Positions 27,530-37,030 of a DNA stretch of 64,000 nt are shown in pieces. The stretch spans positions 372,001 to 436,000 of the forward strand of contig CAWAOQ010000006.1 of assembly GCA_963783785.1 (NCBI GenBank). Reading direction: 5' to 3'. The DNA is from CADEEN01 sp963783785 (lineage in GTDB: Bacteria > Pseudomonadota > Gammaproteobacteria > Burkholderiales > Burkholderiaceae_C). Position numbers and translations under genes: made by a program. Numbering within the stretch: the stretch's first letter is position 1; each line of letters opens with the position of its first letter. Under the pieces are notes generated by a model. That model worked only from the letters and a program-made list of their open reading frames with translations. It made no database searches and was not told the origin of the DNA.

Positions 27530-28231
27530 GTGAAGAGACATGTGCAATGGCTGCCCGACAACAGGCAAAGCCGCGTCGACTACGCGGCCTTCCAGCGCGA
27601 CCGCGGTGAACTGAAGAGGGTGCTCGACGCGATGAGTGCCGTGTCCAGGCCGACCTTCGATGGCTGGCCGCGCGAGCAGCGCATGGCGTTCCTGATCAAC
27701 GCCTACAACGCCTTCACGGTCGAACTGATCCTGACGAAGTACCCCGACCTGAAGTCGATCAAGGACCTCGGCACGCTGTTCCAGTCGCCGTGGCGGCTGA
27801 GATTCTTCACCTTGCTCGGCGAGGCTCGTCACCTCGACTGGATCGAGCACGAGCAGCTGCGCCCGCTCTACGGCGATCCGCGCGTGCACGCCGCCGTCAA
27901 CTGCGCTTCGATCGGCTGCCCGGCGCTGCGCAACGAGGCGTTCACCGCCGCCCGGCTCGAGGCCCAGCTCGAAGACGGCATGATGCGTTTCATGGGCGAC
28001 CGCACGCGCAACCGGGTGCGTGACGGCAAGCTCGAGGTCAGCGCGATCTTCAAATGGTTCAAGGAAGACTTCGAGAAGGGGCACAAGGGCTTTGCAAAGG
28101 TCGAGGATGTGTTCGCCAGGTACGCGCCTCAACTCACCGACCTGCCCGACGAGCGGGCCCGGCTGCGCGACGGGACGCTGGCGCCCAGCCACCTCGAGTA
28201 CGACTGGTCGCTCAACGCCGTGGGGCGGTGA
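27530..28231 (+). CDS. DUF547 family protein
   Basis: The DUF547 core is clear: QRMAFLINAYNAFTVELIL, HAAVNCASIGCPALRNEAF and IFKWFKEDFE; family function is unknown. The GTG at 27530 is the first in-frame start I can support, giving 233 residues. In-frame codons upstream (about 27450-27500) encode an apparent signal peptide (WLALLLALFCSLAQAQ), but its nearest ATG at 27424 is in another frame. The true start is probably near 27424 with a one-base error between. It follows the fusion flavoprotein directly. Confidence 0.78.
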   Translation: MKRHVQWLPDNRQSRVDYAAFQRDRGELKRVLDAMSAVSRPTFDGWPREQRMAFLINAYNAFTVELILTKYPDLKSIKDLGTLFQSPWRLRFFTLLGEARHLDWIEHEQLRPLYGDPRVHAAVNCASIGCPALRNEAFTAARLEAQLEDGMMRFMGDRTRNRVRDGKLEVSAIFKWFKEDFEKGHKGFAKVEDVFARYAPQLTDLPDERARLRDGTLAPSHLEYDWSLNAVGR

Positions 28232-28296
28232 TCGCGAGCACCCTGCCCGGCGAGCGCGCTGTCGCGGGCCGCCGCCCTGCCTGGACGCGGGATGCG

Positions 28297-29388
28297 ATGA
28301 AGCGCGTTCTGCTCGTCGGCGCCGGCCATGCCCAGCTCGCGGTGTTGACCGCCCTGGCACGACGGCGCCTGCCCGGCGCCGAAGTGGTGCTGGTGTCGGC
28401 GAGCGAGCGCCAGGTCTACTCGGGCATGGTGCCGGGCTTGATCGCCGGGCGCTGCAGCCTCGACGATTGCTCGATCGCCATCGCGCCGCTGGCAGCCGCC
28501 GCCGCGGTGCGCTTCGTTCGCGGTCGCGCGGTGGCGCTGGACGCCGCGGCGCAGGCCGTGACGCTGGCCGACGGCCAGCGCATCGAATACGACGTTCTGG
28601 CGCTGAACACCGGACCGACGCAGGATCGCGAGCGCCTGCCTGGCGCCCGCGACAGCGCGCTGTTCGTGCGGCCGATCGAAGACTTCGCGGCGCTGTGGCT
28701 GCGCACGCGCGCATTGGCCGAAGAGCGCGCACTGGACGTGGTCGTGATCGGCAGCGGCGCGGCCGGCGTCGAGATCGCCCTGGCGGTGCGGCACGCACTG
28801 GACAGTCGCGGCGAAGTGACGCTGGTGTCCGACGGCCCGGTGCTCGCGAGCTACCCGCTGCGCGTGCAGCAGCGCGCACTGAAGGTGCTCAAGCGCCGGG
28901 CGGTGCTGGTGCTGCCCGGCCGCTGCACGGCCATCGAGCCGTCGCACGTGGTGCTGGGCACGCTGCGGGTGGCCTGCGACGTTCCGATCGTCGCCATCGG
29001 CAGCGATCCACCGGCCTGGCTCGCCGGCAGCGGCCTGGCGCTGGACGCCGCGGGCTTCGTGCGCGTCGGCGCCACGTTGCAAAGCGCCAGCCATGCCAAC
29101 GTCTTCGCCGCCGGCGACCTGATCGTTCGCGACGACCTTCCGCACCCGCGCAGCGGCGTGTATGCGGTGCGGGCCGGGCCGGTGCTGGCGACGAATCTGC
29201 GCCGCTTCGTCGCTGGCGGAATGCTGCAGGCCTACGTGCCGCAGCGCCACTCACTCAACCTGCTGGCCACCGGCGACGGCCGCGCGATTGCCAGCTGGAA
29301 TGGCTGGTCGGCCCAGGGCCGGCTGATGGGTTGGTGGAAGGACCGCATCGACCGTGCCTTCGTGGCCCGCTACGGCTCGAAGAAGTAG
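28297..29388 (+). CDS. FAD-dependent oxidoreductase, NDH-2/SelD-N-terminal-like
   Basis: A 363-residue flavoprotein. An N-terminal dinucleotide fold has VLLVGAGHAQLAVL, a second has VVVIGSGAAGVEIAL, and FAAGDLI marks the FAD-pyrophosphate site. The segment YSGMVPGLIAGRCSLDD resembles the oxidoreductase domain fused to SelD in some bacteria and the NADH dehydrogenase FAD-subunit family. No membrane anchor was seen. The substrate is unknown. It overlaps the convergent marC end by 19 bases. Confidence 0.75.
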   Translation: MKRVLLVGAGHAQLAVLTALARRRLPGAEVVLVSASERQVYSGMVPGLIAGRCSLDDCSIAIAPLAAAAAVRFVRGRAVALDAAAQAVTLADGQRIEYDVLALNTGPTQDRERLPGARDSALFVRPIEDFAALWLRTRALAEERALDVVVIGSGAAGVEIALAVRHALDSRGEVTLVSDGPVLASYPLRVQQRALKVLKRRAVLVLPGRCTAIEPSHVVLGTLRVACDVPIVAIGSDPPAWLAGSGLALDAAGFVRVGATLQSASHANVFAAGDLIVRDDLPHPRSGVYAVRAGPVLATNLRRFVAGGMLQAYVPQRHSLNLLATGDGRAIASWNGWSAQGRLMGWWKDRIDRAFVARYGSKK

Positions 29389-29966
29389 CGCTTCAGACCG
29401 GCCAGGATCATCTCGACCGCGATCGCGGTCAGCACCAGGCCCATCAGCTTCTCGATCGCGCTGACCATCGACGAGCCGATCCAGTGGCGGATGCGGTCGG
29501 CGCCCAGCAGCACCGCGGCGCTGACCAGCATCGCCACCGTCAGCGCGCCGACCCAGTCGAACAGCCGCTCCGGCTGGCGCGACGCCAGCAACAGCACGGT
29601 GGCCATGGCCGACGGCCCCGCCAGCAGCGGCACCGCCAACGGAAAGATGAACGGCTCGCGGGCCTTGGCGTCGGCGGCATAGACCCCGCCCAGGGAAAAG
29701 ATCATGCGGATCGCGATGATCAGCAGGATCACGCCGCCGGCGACCTCGAGCGAGCGTTCCGACAGGCGCATCAGCGCCAGGAAGGCCCGCCCGGCGAGCA
29801 TGAAGACAAGGAGCACGCCGAAGGCCAGCACCGATTCGCGCACCGCGACGCGGGTGCGCCGCTCCGGCGCGACGTTGCGCATCACCGAAATGAAGATCGG
29901 CAGGCTGCCGAACGGGTCGAGCACCAGCAGCAGCAGCACCAGCGCGGACAGGAAGGTGTGGTCCAT
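29370..29966 (-). CDS. MarC-family integral membrane protein
   Basis: A 198-residue MarC/YhgN-type protein with six hydrophobic segments. Typical family text is LLLLVLDPFGSLPIFISVMR and FPLAVPLLAGPSAMATVLLL. The start at 29966 (MDHTFLSAL) matches the family N-terminus. Despite the name, a role in multidrug resistance is not established for this family. Confidence 0.87.
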   Translation of the reverse strand: MDHTFLSALVLLLLVLDPFGSLPIFISVMRNVAPERRTRVAVRESVLAFGVLLVFMLAGRAFLALMRLSERSLEVAGGVILLIIAIRMIFSLGGVYAADAKAREPFIFPLAVPLLAGPSAMATVLLLASRQPERLFDWVGALTVAMLVSAAVLLGADRIRHWIGSSMVSAIEKLMGLVLTAIAVEMILAGLKRYFFEP

Positions 29967-30031
29967 CAGCGCGGATTGTCGGCGATGGCTGCAGCCAGGC
30001 GCACTCGGATTTCTCGCCGATCGCGGTCCGT

Positions 30032-30931
30032 TCACCCGCGCGGATGGTGCTGCGCGTGCAGCGCGCGCAGGCGCTCGCGGGCCACGTGGGTGTAGATCGT
30101 CGTCGTCGAGATGTCGGCGTGGCCGAGCAGCATCTGCACCGCGCGCAGGTCGGCGCCGTGGTTGAGCAGGTGCGTGGCAAAGGCGTGGCGCAGCGTGTGC
30201 GGCGACAGCGGCGCGTCGATGCCGGCCGTCAGCGCGTGACGCTTGACCAGCTTCCAGAACATCTGTCGCGTCATCGCACCGCCGCGCGCGGTGACGAACA
30301 GCGCATCGCTGGCCTGGCCATCGAGGATCGCGCCGCGGGCCTCGGCGAGGTAGCGGGTCAACCAGCCGTGCGCCTCTTCGCCGAACGGCACCAGGCGCTC
30401 CTTGCCGCCCTTGCCGGTGACGCGCAGCGCGCCTTCGGCCAGACCGACCTGCACCGTCTTGATCGTCACCAGTTCGCTGACACGCAGACCGCTGGCGTAC
30501 AGCAACTCGAGCATCGCCCGGTCACGCAGGCCGAGCGGCGTGGCGACGGCAGGCGCGGCGAGCAAGGCCTCGACCTGTGCCTCGGACAGCGTCTTGGGCA
30601 AGCGCATCGGCTGCCTGGCGTTGCGCAGGCGCAGTGTCGGATCGGCCTCGACGAGGCGCTCGCGCAAGGCCCAGCGGAAGAAGCGCTTGAACACCGTCAG
30701 GCGCCGGTTGGCGCTGGTGGCGCGCGACCCGCCATGACGGTGGGCGGCATAGGCCAACAGGTCGGTCTCCTGCGTCGCAGCGATCGCGCCGCCACGCTCG
30801 CGTTCGAGCCACCCCGCATACAACTCGAGGTCGCGCCGATAGGCAGCAAGGGTGTTCGCGGCCAGACCGTCCTCGATCCACAGGGCATCGAGGAAACGGT
30901 CGACCAGCGGCTGGCTCGCGGACGCAGCCAA
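30032..30931 (-). CDS. xerD: Site-specific tyrosine recombinase XerD
   Basis: A 299-residue recombinase with an N-terminal SAM-like core-binding domain (residues about 8-95) and a catalytic domain. The catalytic set is present: Arg in ASGLRVSELV, Lys in GKGGKERLVPFG, HxxR in SPHTLRHAFATHLL, His in LLGHADISTT and Tyr in TIYTHV. With XerC it resolves chromosome dimers at dif. No dif site was recognised here. Confidence 0.94.
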   Translation of the reverse strand: MAASASQPLVDRFLDALWIEDGLAANTLAAYRRDLELYAGWLERERGGAIAATQETDLLAYAAHRHGGSRATSANRRLTVFKRFFRWALRERLVEADPTLRLRNARQPMRLPKTLSEAQVEALLAAPAVATPLGLRDRAMLELLYASGLRVSELVTIKTVQVGLAEGALRVTGKGGKERLVPFGEEAHGWLTRYLAEARGAILDGQASDALFVTARGGAMTRQMFWKLVKRHALTAGIDAPLSPHTLRHAFATHLLNHGADLRAVQMLLGHADISTTTIYTHVARERLRALHAQHHPRG

Positions 30932-30937
30932 GGACGA

Positions 30938-31916
30938 TCAGTCGAGCTTCAACTTCTGTTTGTCGACGACCTGCTTGTAGATCTCGAACTCGGCCTTGAT
31001 CTGTGCCGCGAACTGGTCGGGCGTGTTGAGGACCAGCAGCGAACCGGTGTCTTCGATGCGCTTCCTGACCTCGGGCAACTCGGCCGTCTTCTTCACCGCG
31101 GCGTGGACCTTGTCGATCACGTCCTTGGGCAGGTTCTTCGGCCCGAGCACGCCGTAGTACGCCATGCGGTTGACCGGCTCCAGGCCGACCTCCTTGAACG
31201 TCGGCACGTTGGGCAGCTGTGCCAGCCGCTGCGGCGCGGCGACCACGATCGGCGATCAGCCGGCCGTCCTTGATGAACGGCAGCGCCGACGGGATGTTGT
31301 CGAAGATGATCGGCACCTGGCCGGCCACCGTGTCGTTCAGGGCCGGGCCCGCGCCACGGTACGGGATGTGCGTGATGAAGGTGCCCGACAGGCTCTTGAA
31401 CAGTTCCATCTGCAGGTGGCCGATGCCACCGGTGCCCGAACTGGCGAAGCTGTACTTGCCCGGGTTCTTCTTCAGCTCGGCCAGGAAGCCGTTGTAGTCG
31501 CGCGCCGGAAAGCTCGGGTGCACGGCGATCACGTTCGGCGTCGCGGCGACGTTGATGATCGGCGTGAAGTCGGTGGTCGGGTTGTAGCCGATCCTGGCAT
31601 TGATGGCCGGGTTGGCCGCCGTCGTCGACACCGTGGCCATGCCCAGCACGTAGCCATCGGGCGCGGCCCGGATGACCTCGAGGGCGCCGATCGAGCCGCC
31701 GCCGCCGCTCTTGTTCTCGACCACCAGCGTTTGTCCGAGCGCCGCGTTCGCGCGCTCAGCGACCACGCGGGCCACGATGTCGGTGGTGCCACCGGGCGCA
31801 AACGGCACGATCAGCCGCACCGGCTTGGCCGGGTACGTCTGCGCGGCCGCCCACGGCGCAAAGCCGGCCAGAGGGATCGCGGCGACCAGCGTCGCGATGA
31901 ACGTTCTCTTCTTCAT
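30938..31916 (-). CDS. Bug-family (TctC-like) substrate-binding protein (one frameshift)
   Basis: A protein of about 326 residues with a Sec signal (KKRTFIATLVAAIPLAG). Bug-family blocks: YPAKPVRLIVPFAPGGTTDI, VVENKSGGGGSIGA, APDGYVLGMAT, FASSGTGGIGHLQMELF and HIPYRGAGPALND. One base shift near 31250 moves the C-terminal third to another frame (LPNVPTFKEVGLEPVNRM, then KNLPKDVIDK). No TctA/TctB membrane genes are adjacent, as is common for the many orphan Bug proteins of Burkholderiales. The ligand is unknown. Confidence 0.83.
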
Positions 31917-31985
31917 CGATCAGTCTCCTGGGGAGGTTGAAAAAAAGGGGGGCGAGGAAGATCGGGCATCGATAGTGGCATCGTC

Positions 31986-32180
31986 TCACGCCACCGGACC
32001 GCCGAGCAGGCCTTCCTTCAACTCGGGATCGACCGGACGCTCGCCGACGAGGGCCTCGCCCGCAAAGGTCACCCCTTCGACACTGATCGCCGGCACGGCC
32101 CGCGCGGCCCCTGGTGCAGCGAGCACCAGGACCGCGACGGCCAGCAGGTGGCGGCGCACCGGATCGGGCAGAGCGTTCAT
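31986..32180 (-). pseudogene. Short secreted ORF, possible chalcone isomerase-like fragment
   Basis: A 64-residue ORF with a signal peptide (HLLAVAVLVLAAPGAARA) and a segment ISVEGVTFAGEALVG that resembles the N-terminus of periplasmic chalcone isomerase-like proteins. The rest of such a domain is missing; the frame ends after DPELKEGLLGGPVA. It is either a decayed fragment or an unrelated small secreted protein. Confidence 0.3.
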
Positions 32181-32286
32181 CGGTGGCGCAAGTGTGACGG
32201 AGCGGGACCACAGCGCACAGTCTGCCACCACGGACGGCGCCACCGGTGCGCAGGCCACGCCGTGCGACCCAGGCACACTGCCGGGC

Positions 32287-33192
32287 GTGACGACCGCCTG
32301 GCTGCTGCTGCCCGACTTTGCGCTGATCGCGATCGGCTACCTGCTGTGCCATCACACCGCGCTCGACCGGCCGGTCTGGAACGGTGCCGAGCGTCTGGTG
32401 TACTACCTGCTGTTCCCGGCGCTGCTGTTCGTGGCCATCGTGCGCCAGCCGCTCGCGCTCAGTGCGCTGGCCAGCCTCGGCGCGGTGGGGCTCGGTATCA
32501 CGGCCTGCGGCATTGCACTGGCCTATGCGCTCGGCCGCTGGCCTGGCGTCGACCCGCTGGCCCACGCCTCCGGTGCACAGGTGGCGTTCCGGTTCAATTC
32601 CTACATCGCGCTGGCGCTGGCCGAGCGGCTCGGCGGCAGCGCCGGCGTGGCGGCCCTCGCGGTGCTGATCGCGCTGGTGGTGCCGCTGTGCAACATCGCA
32701 GCCGTCTGGCCACTGGCCCGCGCGGGCGGCCAGGGCTACTTGAGGGAACTGCTGCGCAATCCGCTGATTCTCGCCACTGCGGCCGGACTCGCGACCAACC
32801 TGGCCGGCCTGCAACTCCCCGATGTGGCCGCCACCACGCTGCAGCGCCTGGGCGCGGCGGCGCTGCCGATCGGTCTGATGGCGGTCGGCGCCGGCTTGCG
32901 CCTGGGTGCGTTGCGCGAGGCGCCGGGCCTGGCTGCCGCGCTGCTGACCGTGCGCCACGCGGTATTGCCGCTGCTGGCCCTGGTGCTGGTGCGCGTGGCC
33001 GGGCTCGATGCCACCCAGCAGACCATCGCCGTCGCCTTCGCATCGCTGCCCACCGCGGCCAGCGCCTATGTGCTGGCCGCGCGCATGGGCGGCCGCGGCG
33101 AATACGTGGCCGGGCTGATCACGGTGTCGACGCTGCTGGGCATGCTGAGCGTGCCGCTGGCGCTGGCGGCGCATGCCGCCTGGCCAGGCTGA
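32287..33192 (+). CDS. AEC-family (auxin efflux carrier-like) transporter
   Basis: A 301-residue protein with about ten hydrophobic segments. AEC/membrane-transport family text includes FALIAIGYLLCHHTALDR, ERLVYYLLFPALLFVAI, RFNSYIALALAERLGG and ASLPTAASAYVLAARMGG. Start is GTG 32287, where the family N-terminus begins. Family members export or import small organic anions such as malonate. It ends one base before the convergent queG stop. Confidence 0.83.
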   Translation: MTTAWLLLPDFALIAIGYLLCHHTALDRPVWNGAERLVYYLLFPALLFVAIVRQPLALSALASLGAVGLGITACGIALAYALGRWPGVDPLAHASGAQVAFRFNSYIALALAERLGGSAGVAALAVLIALVVPLCNIAAVWPLARAGGQGYLRELLRNPLILATAAGLATNLAGLQLPDVAATTLQRLGAAALPIGLMAVGAGLRLGALREAPGLAAALLTVRHAVLPLLALVLVRVAGLDATQQTIAVAFASLPTAASAYVLAARMGGRGEYVAGLITVSTLLGMLSVPLALAAHAAWPG

Positions 33193-33193
33193 C

Positions 33194-34285
33194 TCAGCGC
33201 CGCTGGGCCAGTGCCCAGTCGATGTGCTCCTGCACCAGCGGCAGCGCGGCGGCACGATGTGCCTGCAAGGCCGCGACGATCGCCGCATCGCCCGTCGCAC
33301 GCAGCGCGTTGCCGAGCGCGACCGCCAGGTTCCGCTGCCAGCGCAGGTGGCCGATGCGGCGGATCGCACTGCCCTCGGTGCGCCGCAGGAACTCGGCCTC
33401 GCTCCAGGCCCACAACTGCAGCAGCGACGGATCCGTCATTGCATCGCGAGGGTCGAAGTCGGCCAGCGGGGCCCGCTGCGCATACTTGTTCCACGGACAC
33501 GCGAGCTGGCAATCGTCGCAGCCGTAGATGCGGTTGCCGATCGCCGCGCGCAGCTCGACGGGAATCGGCCCGTCGTGCTCGATCGTCAGGTACGAGATGC
33601 AGCGCCGCGCATCGAGGCGGTACGGCGCCGTGATCGCCCGCGTCGGGCAGACATCGATGCAGGCGCTGCAGCTGCCGCAATGGGCCGCCGATGGTGACGT
33701 CAGCGGCAGCGCCAGATCGACGAACAACTCGCCGAGAAAGAACATCGACCCGCCCTCGCGCGCCAGCGCCAGCGTGTGCTTGCCGCGCCAGCCGATGCCG
33801 CTGCGGGCCGCCAACTCGACTTCGAGCACCGGCGCCGAATCGGTGAAGACCCGGTGACCGAACGGGCCGATCGCGGCGGCCAGCCGGTCGGCCAGCGCTT
33901 GCAGGCGCGAGCGCAGCACCTTGTGATAGTCGCGGCCGCGGGCGTACAGCGACACCGTGGCGGCCGCGGGGTCCGCGATGCGCTGCCACTCGATCGCCTG
34001 CCAGCCGGCCGGTGCCGCGCGGGGCAGGTAGTCCATGCGGGCGGTGACCACGCGCAGCGTGCCCGGCACCAGTTCGGCGGGCCGCGCACGCTTCATGCCG
34101 TGGCGCGCCATGTAGCCCATCGTGCCGTGGTGGCCTGCGGCCAACCACGCTGCGAGGCCGGGTTCTGCATCGGCGAGCGCGACGTCGGCGACACCGATCT
34201 GGGAGAATCCCAGCTCCTCGGCCCAGCCGCGCAGTTGCGCCAGCAACCGCTCGCCGTCGATCGAAGCATGACCTTGCTCGCGCAT
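33194..34285 (-). CDS. queG: Epoxyqueuosine reductase QueG
   Basis: A 363-residue cobalamin- and [4Fe-4S]-dependent enzyme for the last step of queuosine synthesis in tRNA. Two ferredoxin-type Cys clusters are visible: CGSCSACIDVCPT and YGCDDCQLACPWN. Length and N-terminus (LGFSQIGVADV) fit. Its start region overlaps the divergent tsaE start by 18 bases, so the two promoters must lie inside each other's coding sequence. Confidence 0.94.
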   Translation of the reverse strand: MREQGHASIDGERLLAQLRGWAEELGFSQIGVADVALADAEPGLAAWLAAGHHGTMGYMARHGMKRARPAELVPGTLRVVTARMDYLPRAAPAGWQAIEWQRIADPAAATVSLYARGRDYHKVLRSRLQALADRLAAAIGPFGHRVFTDSAPVLEVELAARSGIGWRGKHTLALAREGGSMFFLGELFVDLALPLTSPSAAHCGSCSACIDVCPTRAITAPYRLDARRCISYLTIEHDGPIPVELRAAIGNRIYGCDDCQLACPWNKYAQRAPLADFDPRDAMTDPSLLQLWAWSEAEFLRRTEGSAIRRIGHLRWQRNLAVALGNALRATGDAAIVAALQAHRAAALPLVQEHIDWALAQRR

Positions 34286-34762
34286 CCGCCGATTCTAGAA
34301 ACCCGCACTTTCCACTGGCCCGACGAAGCGGCCTGCGCGGCCTTCGCCCAGCGACTGGCCATCGCTCCCGCGCTGCGGCCGAGCAGTTTCATCGCGCTGC
34401 AAGGCCCGCTCGGCGCCGGCAAGACCACCTTCGTGCGCCACCTGCTGCGCGCGCTCGGCGTCGCTGGCCGCATCAAGAGCCCGACCTACGCCGTGCTCGA
34501 GCCCTACGAGGTGGATGGCCTGGCCATCTCGCATTTCGATTTCTACCGCTTCGATGACCCTCGCGAATGGGCCGATGCCGGCTTTCGCGACGTCTTCGCG
34601 GCGCCGGGCCTGAAGCTTGCCGAGTGGCCCGACAAGGCCGCGCCACTGCTGCCGCTGCCCGACTGGACGCTGGACATCGAGCCGCAGGACGGCGATGAGC
34701 GCCGGGTGGACCTGTGCGCCCTCACCGAGCATGGCCGGCGCCTGCTGGCCGAAGTCGAATGA
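34268..34762 (+). CDS. tsaE: tRNA threonylcarbamoyladenosine biosynthesis ATPase TsaE
   Basis: A 164-residue P-loop protein: Walker A GPLGAGKTTFVR, SPTYAVLEPY and the HFDFYRF block define TsaE, which supports t6A formation by TsaB/TsaD. The start at 34268 overlaps queG. It overlaps amiC by ATGA; tsaE-amiC is a common pairing in proteobacteria. Confidence 0.94.
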   Translation: MTLLAHPPILETRTFHWPDEAACAAFAQRLAIAPALRPSSFIALQGPLGAGKTTFVRHLLRALGVAGRIKSPTYAVLEPYEVDGLAISHFDFYRFDDPREWADAGFRDVFAAPGLKLAEWPDKAAPLLPLPDWTLDIEPQDGDERRVDLCALTEHGRRLLAEVE

Positions 34763-36091
34763 CGGGCCGCCGCGCCGCAATGCAGCGCATCGGCAGCCTG
34801 GCGCTGCTGCTGCAGGCGCCGCAACTGGCCTTTGGTGCCGAGATCGTCGCGGTGCGCGTCTGGCCCGCCGCCGACTACACCCGCATGACGATCGAGTCCG
34901 ACGCTGCGCTGGTCGCCCGCCACACGCTGGCCAGTGCGCCCGATCGGCTGGTGATCGACATCGACGGTCTCGAGCTCAGTCCCCAATTGCGCGAGATCGT
35001 CGGCAAGGTGCGTGCGGACGACCCGTACATCGCGGGCGTGCGCGTCGGCCAGAACCAACCTCGCGTGGTGCGGCTGGTGATCGACCTGAAGCAGCCCGCG
35101 GCGCCACAGGTCTTCACGCTCGCGCCGGTGGCTGCCTACAAGCACCGGCTGGTGTTCGACCTCTATCCGACCGAAGCGCGCGATCCGCTGCTGGCGTTGA
35201 TCCGCGACAAGGAGCAGGCCGAACGCGAGGCCGCGGCTTCGGTGCGCGACGCGCTCGGCGAATTCATCGGCCGCGTCGAGAACGGCCAGGTCGCCAAGGC
35301 CCCGCCCGCACCGGCATCGGCATCCGCGCAGACCATGGCGTCCAGGCCGCCGTCGGCCGAGGCGATCCGCAGGGTCGAGCGCCTGATCGTCGTCGCGCTC
35401 GATCCCGGCCACGGCGGCGAAGACCCCGGCGCGGTCGGCCGACGCGGCCTGAGGGAAAAGGACGTGGTGCTGGCGGTCGCGCTGCAGCTGCGCGAGCGCG
35501 TCAACGCCCTGCCCGGCATGCGCGCGTTCCTGACGCGTGACGCCGACTATTTCGTGCCGCTCGCCGATCGCGTCCGCAAGGCCCGTCGGGTGCAGGCCGA
35601 TCTGTTCGTGTCGATCCACGCCGACGCCTTCATCACGCCTTCTGCGCGCGGTGCCAGCGTGTTCGCGCTGAGCGAGGGCGCGGCCACCAGCACCGCGGCG
35701 CGCTGGATCGCCAACAAGGAAAACGCCGCCGACGTCGTCGGCGGTGTCAACGTCACGGCCACCAACGACGTGCAGGTGCTGCGGGCGCTGCTCGAGATGA
35801 GCACCACCGCGCAAATCAAGGACAGCCTGCGCGTCGGCCACGAGGTGCTCGGCCAGCTCGACCGCGTCGGCCGCCTGCACAAGCCGCGCGTCGAACAGGC
35901 CGGCTTCGCGGTGCTGAAGGCGCCCGACGTCCCGAGCATCCTGGTCGAGACGGCCTTCATCTCCAACCCCGACGAGGAAGCCAAGCTCGCGCAATCCCGA
36001 GTACCGCCGACAGTTGGTCGATGCCCTCGCCGCCGGCATCCAGCGCTACTTCGCGAAGAACCCGCCACTGGCCAGGAACCGGCAGCTGTAG
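34759..36091 (+). CDS. amiC: N-acetylmuramoyl-L-alanine amidase AmiC (one frameshift)
   Basis: About 444 codons: leader, AMIN domain (residues about 30-130, septum targeting) and a C-terminal Amidase_3 zinc hydrolase. Catalytic text: VVALDPGHGGEDPGA (zinc His), the Glu of REKDVVLAVAL, SIHADAF (zinc His) and ILVETAFISN (catalytic Glu). The enzyme splits daughter-cell peptidoglycan. A base shift near 35992 moves the last 33 codons to another frame, which ends RYFAKNPPLARNRQL with a stop at 36091. Confidence 0.9.
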
Positions 36092-36132
36092 TCGCCGCTC
36101 GGGCGTCGTGCCGGACGCCTCTCGTTACCCAA

Positions 36133-36151
36133 AATGTGTGAATTGCACACT
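36133..36151 (+). promoter_or_regulatory. Palindromic operator, copy 1 (AATGTG-N7-CACACT)
   Basis: The 19-base near-palindrome AATGTGTGAATTGCACACT ends 14 bases before the DUF6502 start. A matching site, AATGTG-N7-CACATT, lies just before the intramembrane protease gene at 47632-47650. The shared arms and the identical 7-base spacer argue for one dimeric regulator acting on both operons. Confidence 0.5.
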
Positions 36152-36165
36152 AAGATCGGACCGCG

Positions 36166-37029
36166 ATGCGCGCCCCCAAACCCGCCCCCTCCAGTGATGC
36201 ACGCCTCGATGCCGCGTTGACGCACGCGGTCGAGCAGTTGCTCGGTCCGCTGGCGAGGCTGGCAGTGGCCCGTGGCCTGACCTTTCCGGTCATGAAGGAG
36301 CTGCTCAAGCAGGCCTTCGTGCAGGCGGCACGCCAGGCCCAGCCCGGCAGCGGCCCGCGCGACATCAGCCGCGTCGCCACCGCCACCGGGCTGACACGGC
36401 GCGAGGTGACGCGGCTGTCGCTCGAGCAACCGCCGGCGCTGGCCGACCGCCCGTCGCCGGCAACCCAGTTGTTCACGCGCTGGCAGGCTGATCGCAAGCT
36501 GCACGACCGCCGCGGCAAGCCGCGCAAGTTGCCACGCCAGGGTCCGGCCCCGAGTTTCGAGGCCCTGGCACTGAGCGTGACTCGCGACGTCCACCCGCGC
36601 AGCCTGCTCGGCGAACTGGTGCGCCTGGGTCTGGTCCGGCACGACGCAGCCACCGACACCGTGAGCCTGCTCGAGACGGCATTCGTGCCGCGCGACGACC
36701 AGGCGCGCATGGTCGGCTTCCTCGGTCAGAACGTCGGCGACCACCTGGCCGCCGGCGTCGCCAACGTGCTGGGTGACGAGCGCCGGCACTTCGAGCAGGC
36801 GCTGTTCGCCGACGAGTTGTCCGACGAGTCGATCGCCGCCGCCAAGAAACTGGTCAATGCGCAGTGGCGCGCCCTGACCGCGGCCCTGGTGCCCGCGCTC
36901 GAAGAACTCGTGCGCGCCGATCGCCGCGCCAACGAAGGTGCCGCGACGCACCGCGCCGAGCGCCGGCTGCGCATCGGCCTGTATTCCTACGACGAGACGA
37001 TGAAGAACCCCCATGGCAAGGACTCCTGA
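36166..37029 (+). CDS. DUF6502 family protein
   Basis: A 287-residue soluble protein with a winged-helix-like N-terminal half (VATATGLTRREVTRLSLEQ) and a helical C-terminal half (FLGQNVGDHLAAGVANVL). It matches proteins annotated DUF6502 from beta-proteobacteria. Because of the HTH-like segment it may be a DNA-binding regulator (inference). The next gene starts one base after its stop, so the two form an operon. Confidence 0.7.
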   Translation: MRAPKPAPSSDARLDAALTHAVEQLLGPLARLAVARGLTFPVMKELLKQAFVQAARQAQPGSGPRDISRVATATGLTRREVTRLSLEQPPALADRPSPATQLFTRWQADRKLHDRRGKPRKLPRQGPAPSFEALALSVTRDVHPRSLLGELVRLGLVRHDAATDTVSLLETAFVPRDDQARMVGFLGQNVGDHLAAGVANVLGDERRHFEQALFADELSDESIAAAKKLVNAQWRALTAALVPALEELVRADRRANEGAATHRAERRLRIGLYSYDETMKNPHGKDS

Positions 37030-37030
37030 A

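Noticed and set aside
25931..28879. A 982-codon minus-strand frame across the flavoprotein and DUF547 genes
   Set aside because: It is an antisense shadow; the composition is Arg/Gly/Asp/His-biased and no domain is recognisable.
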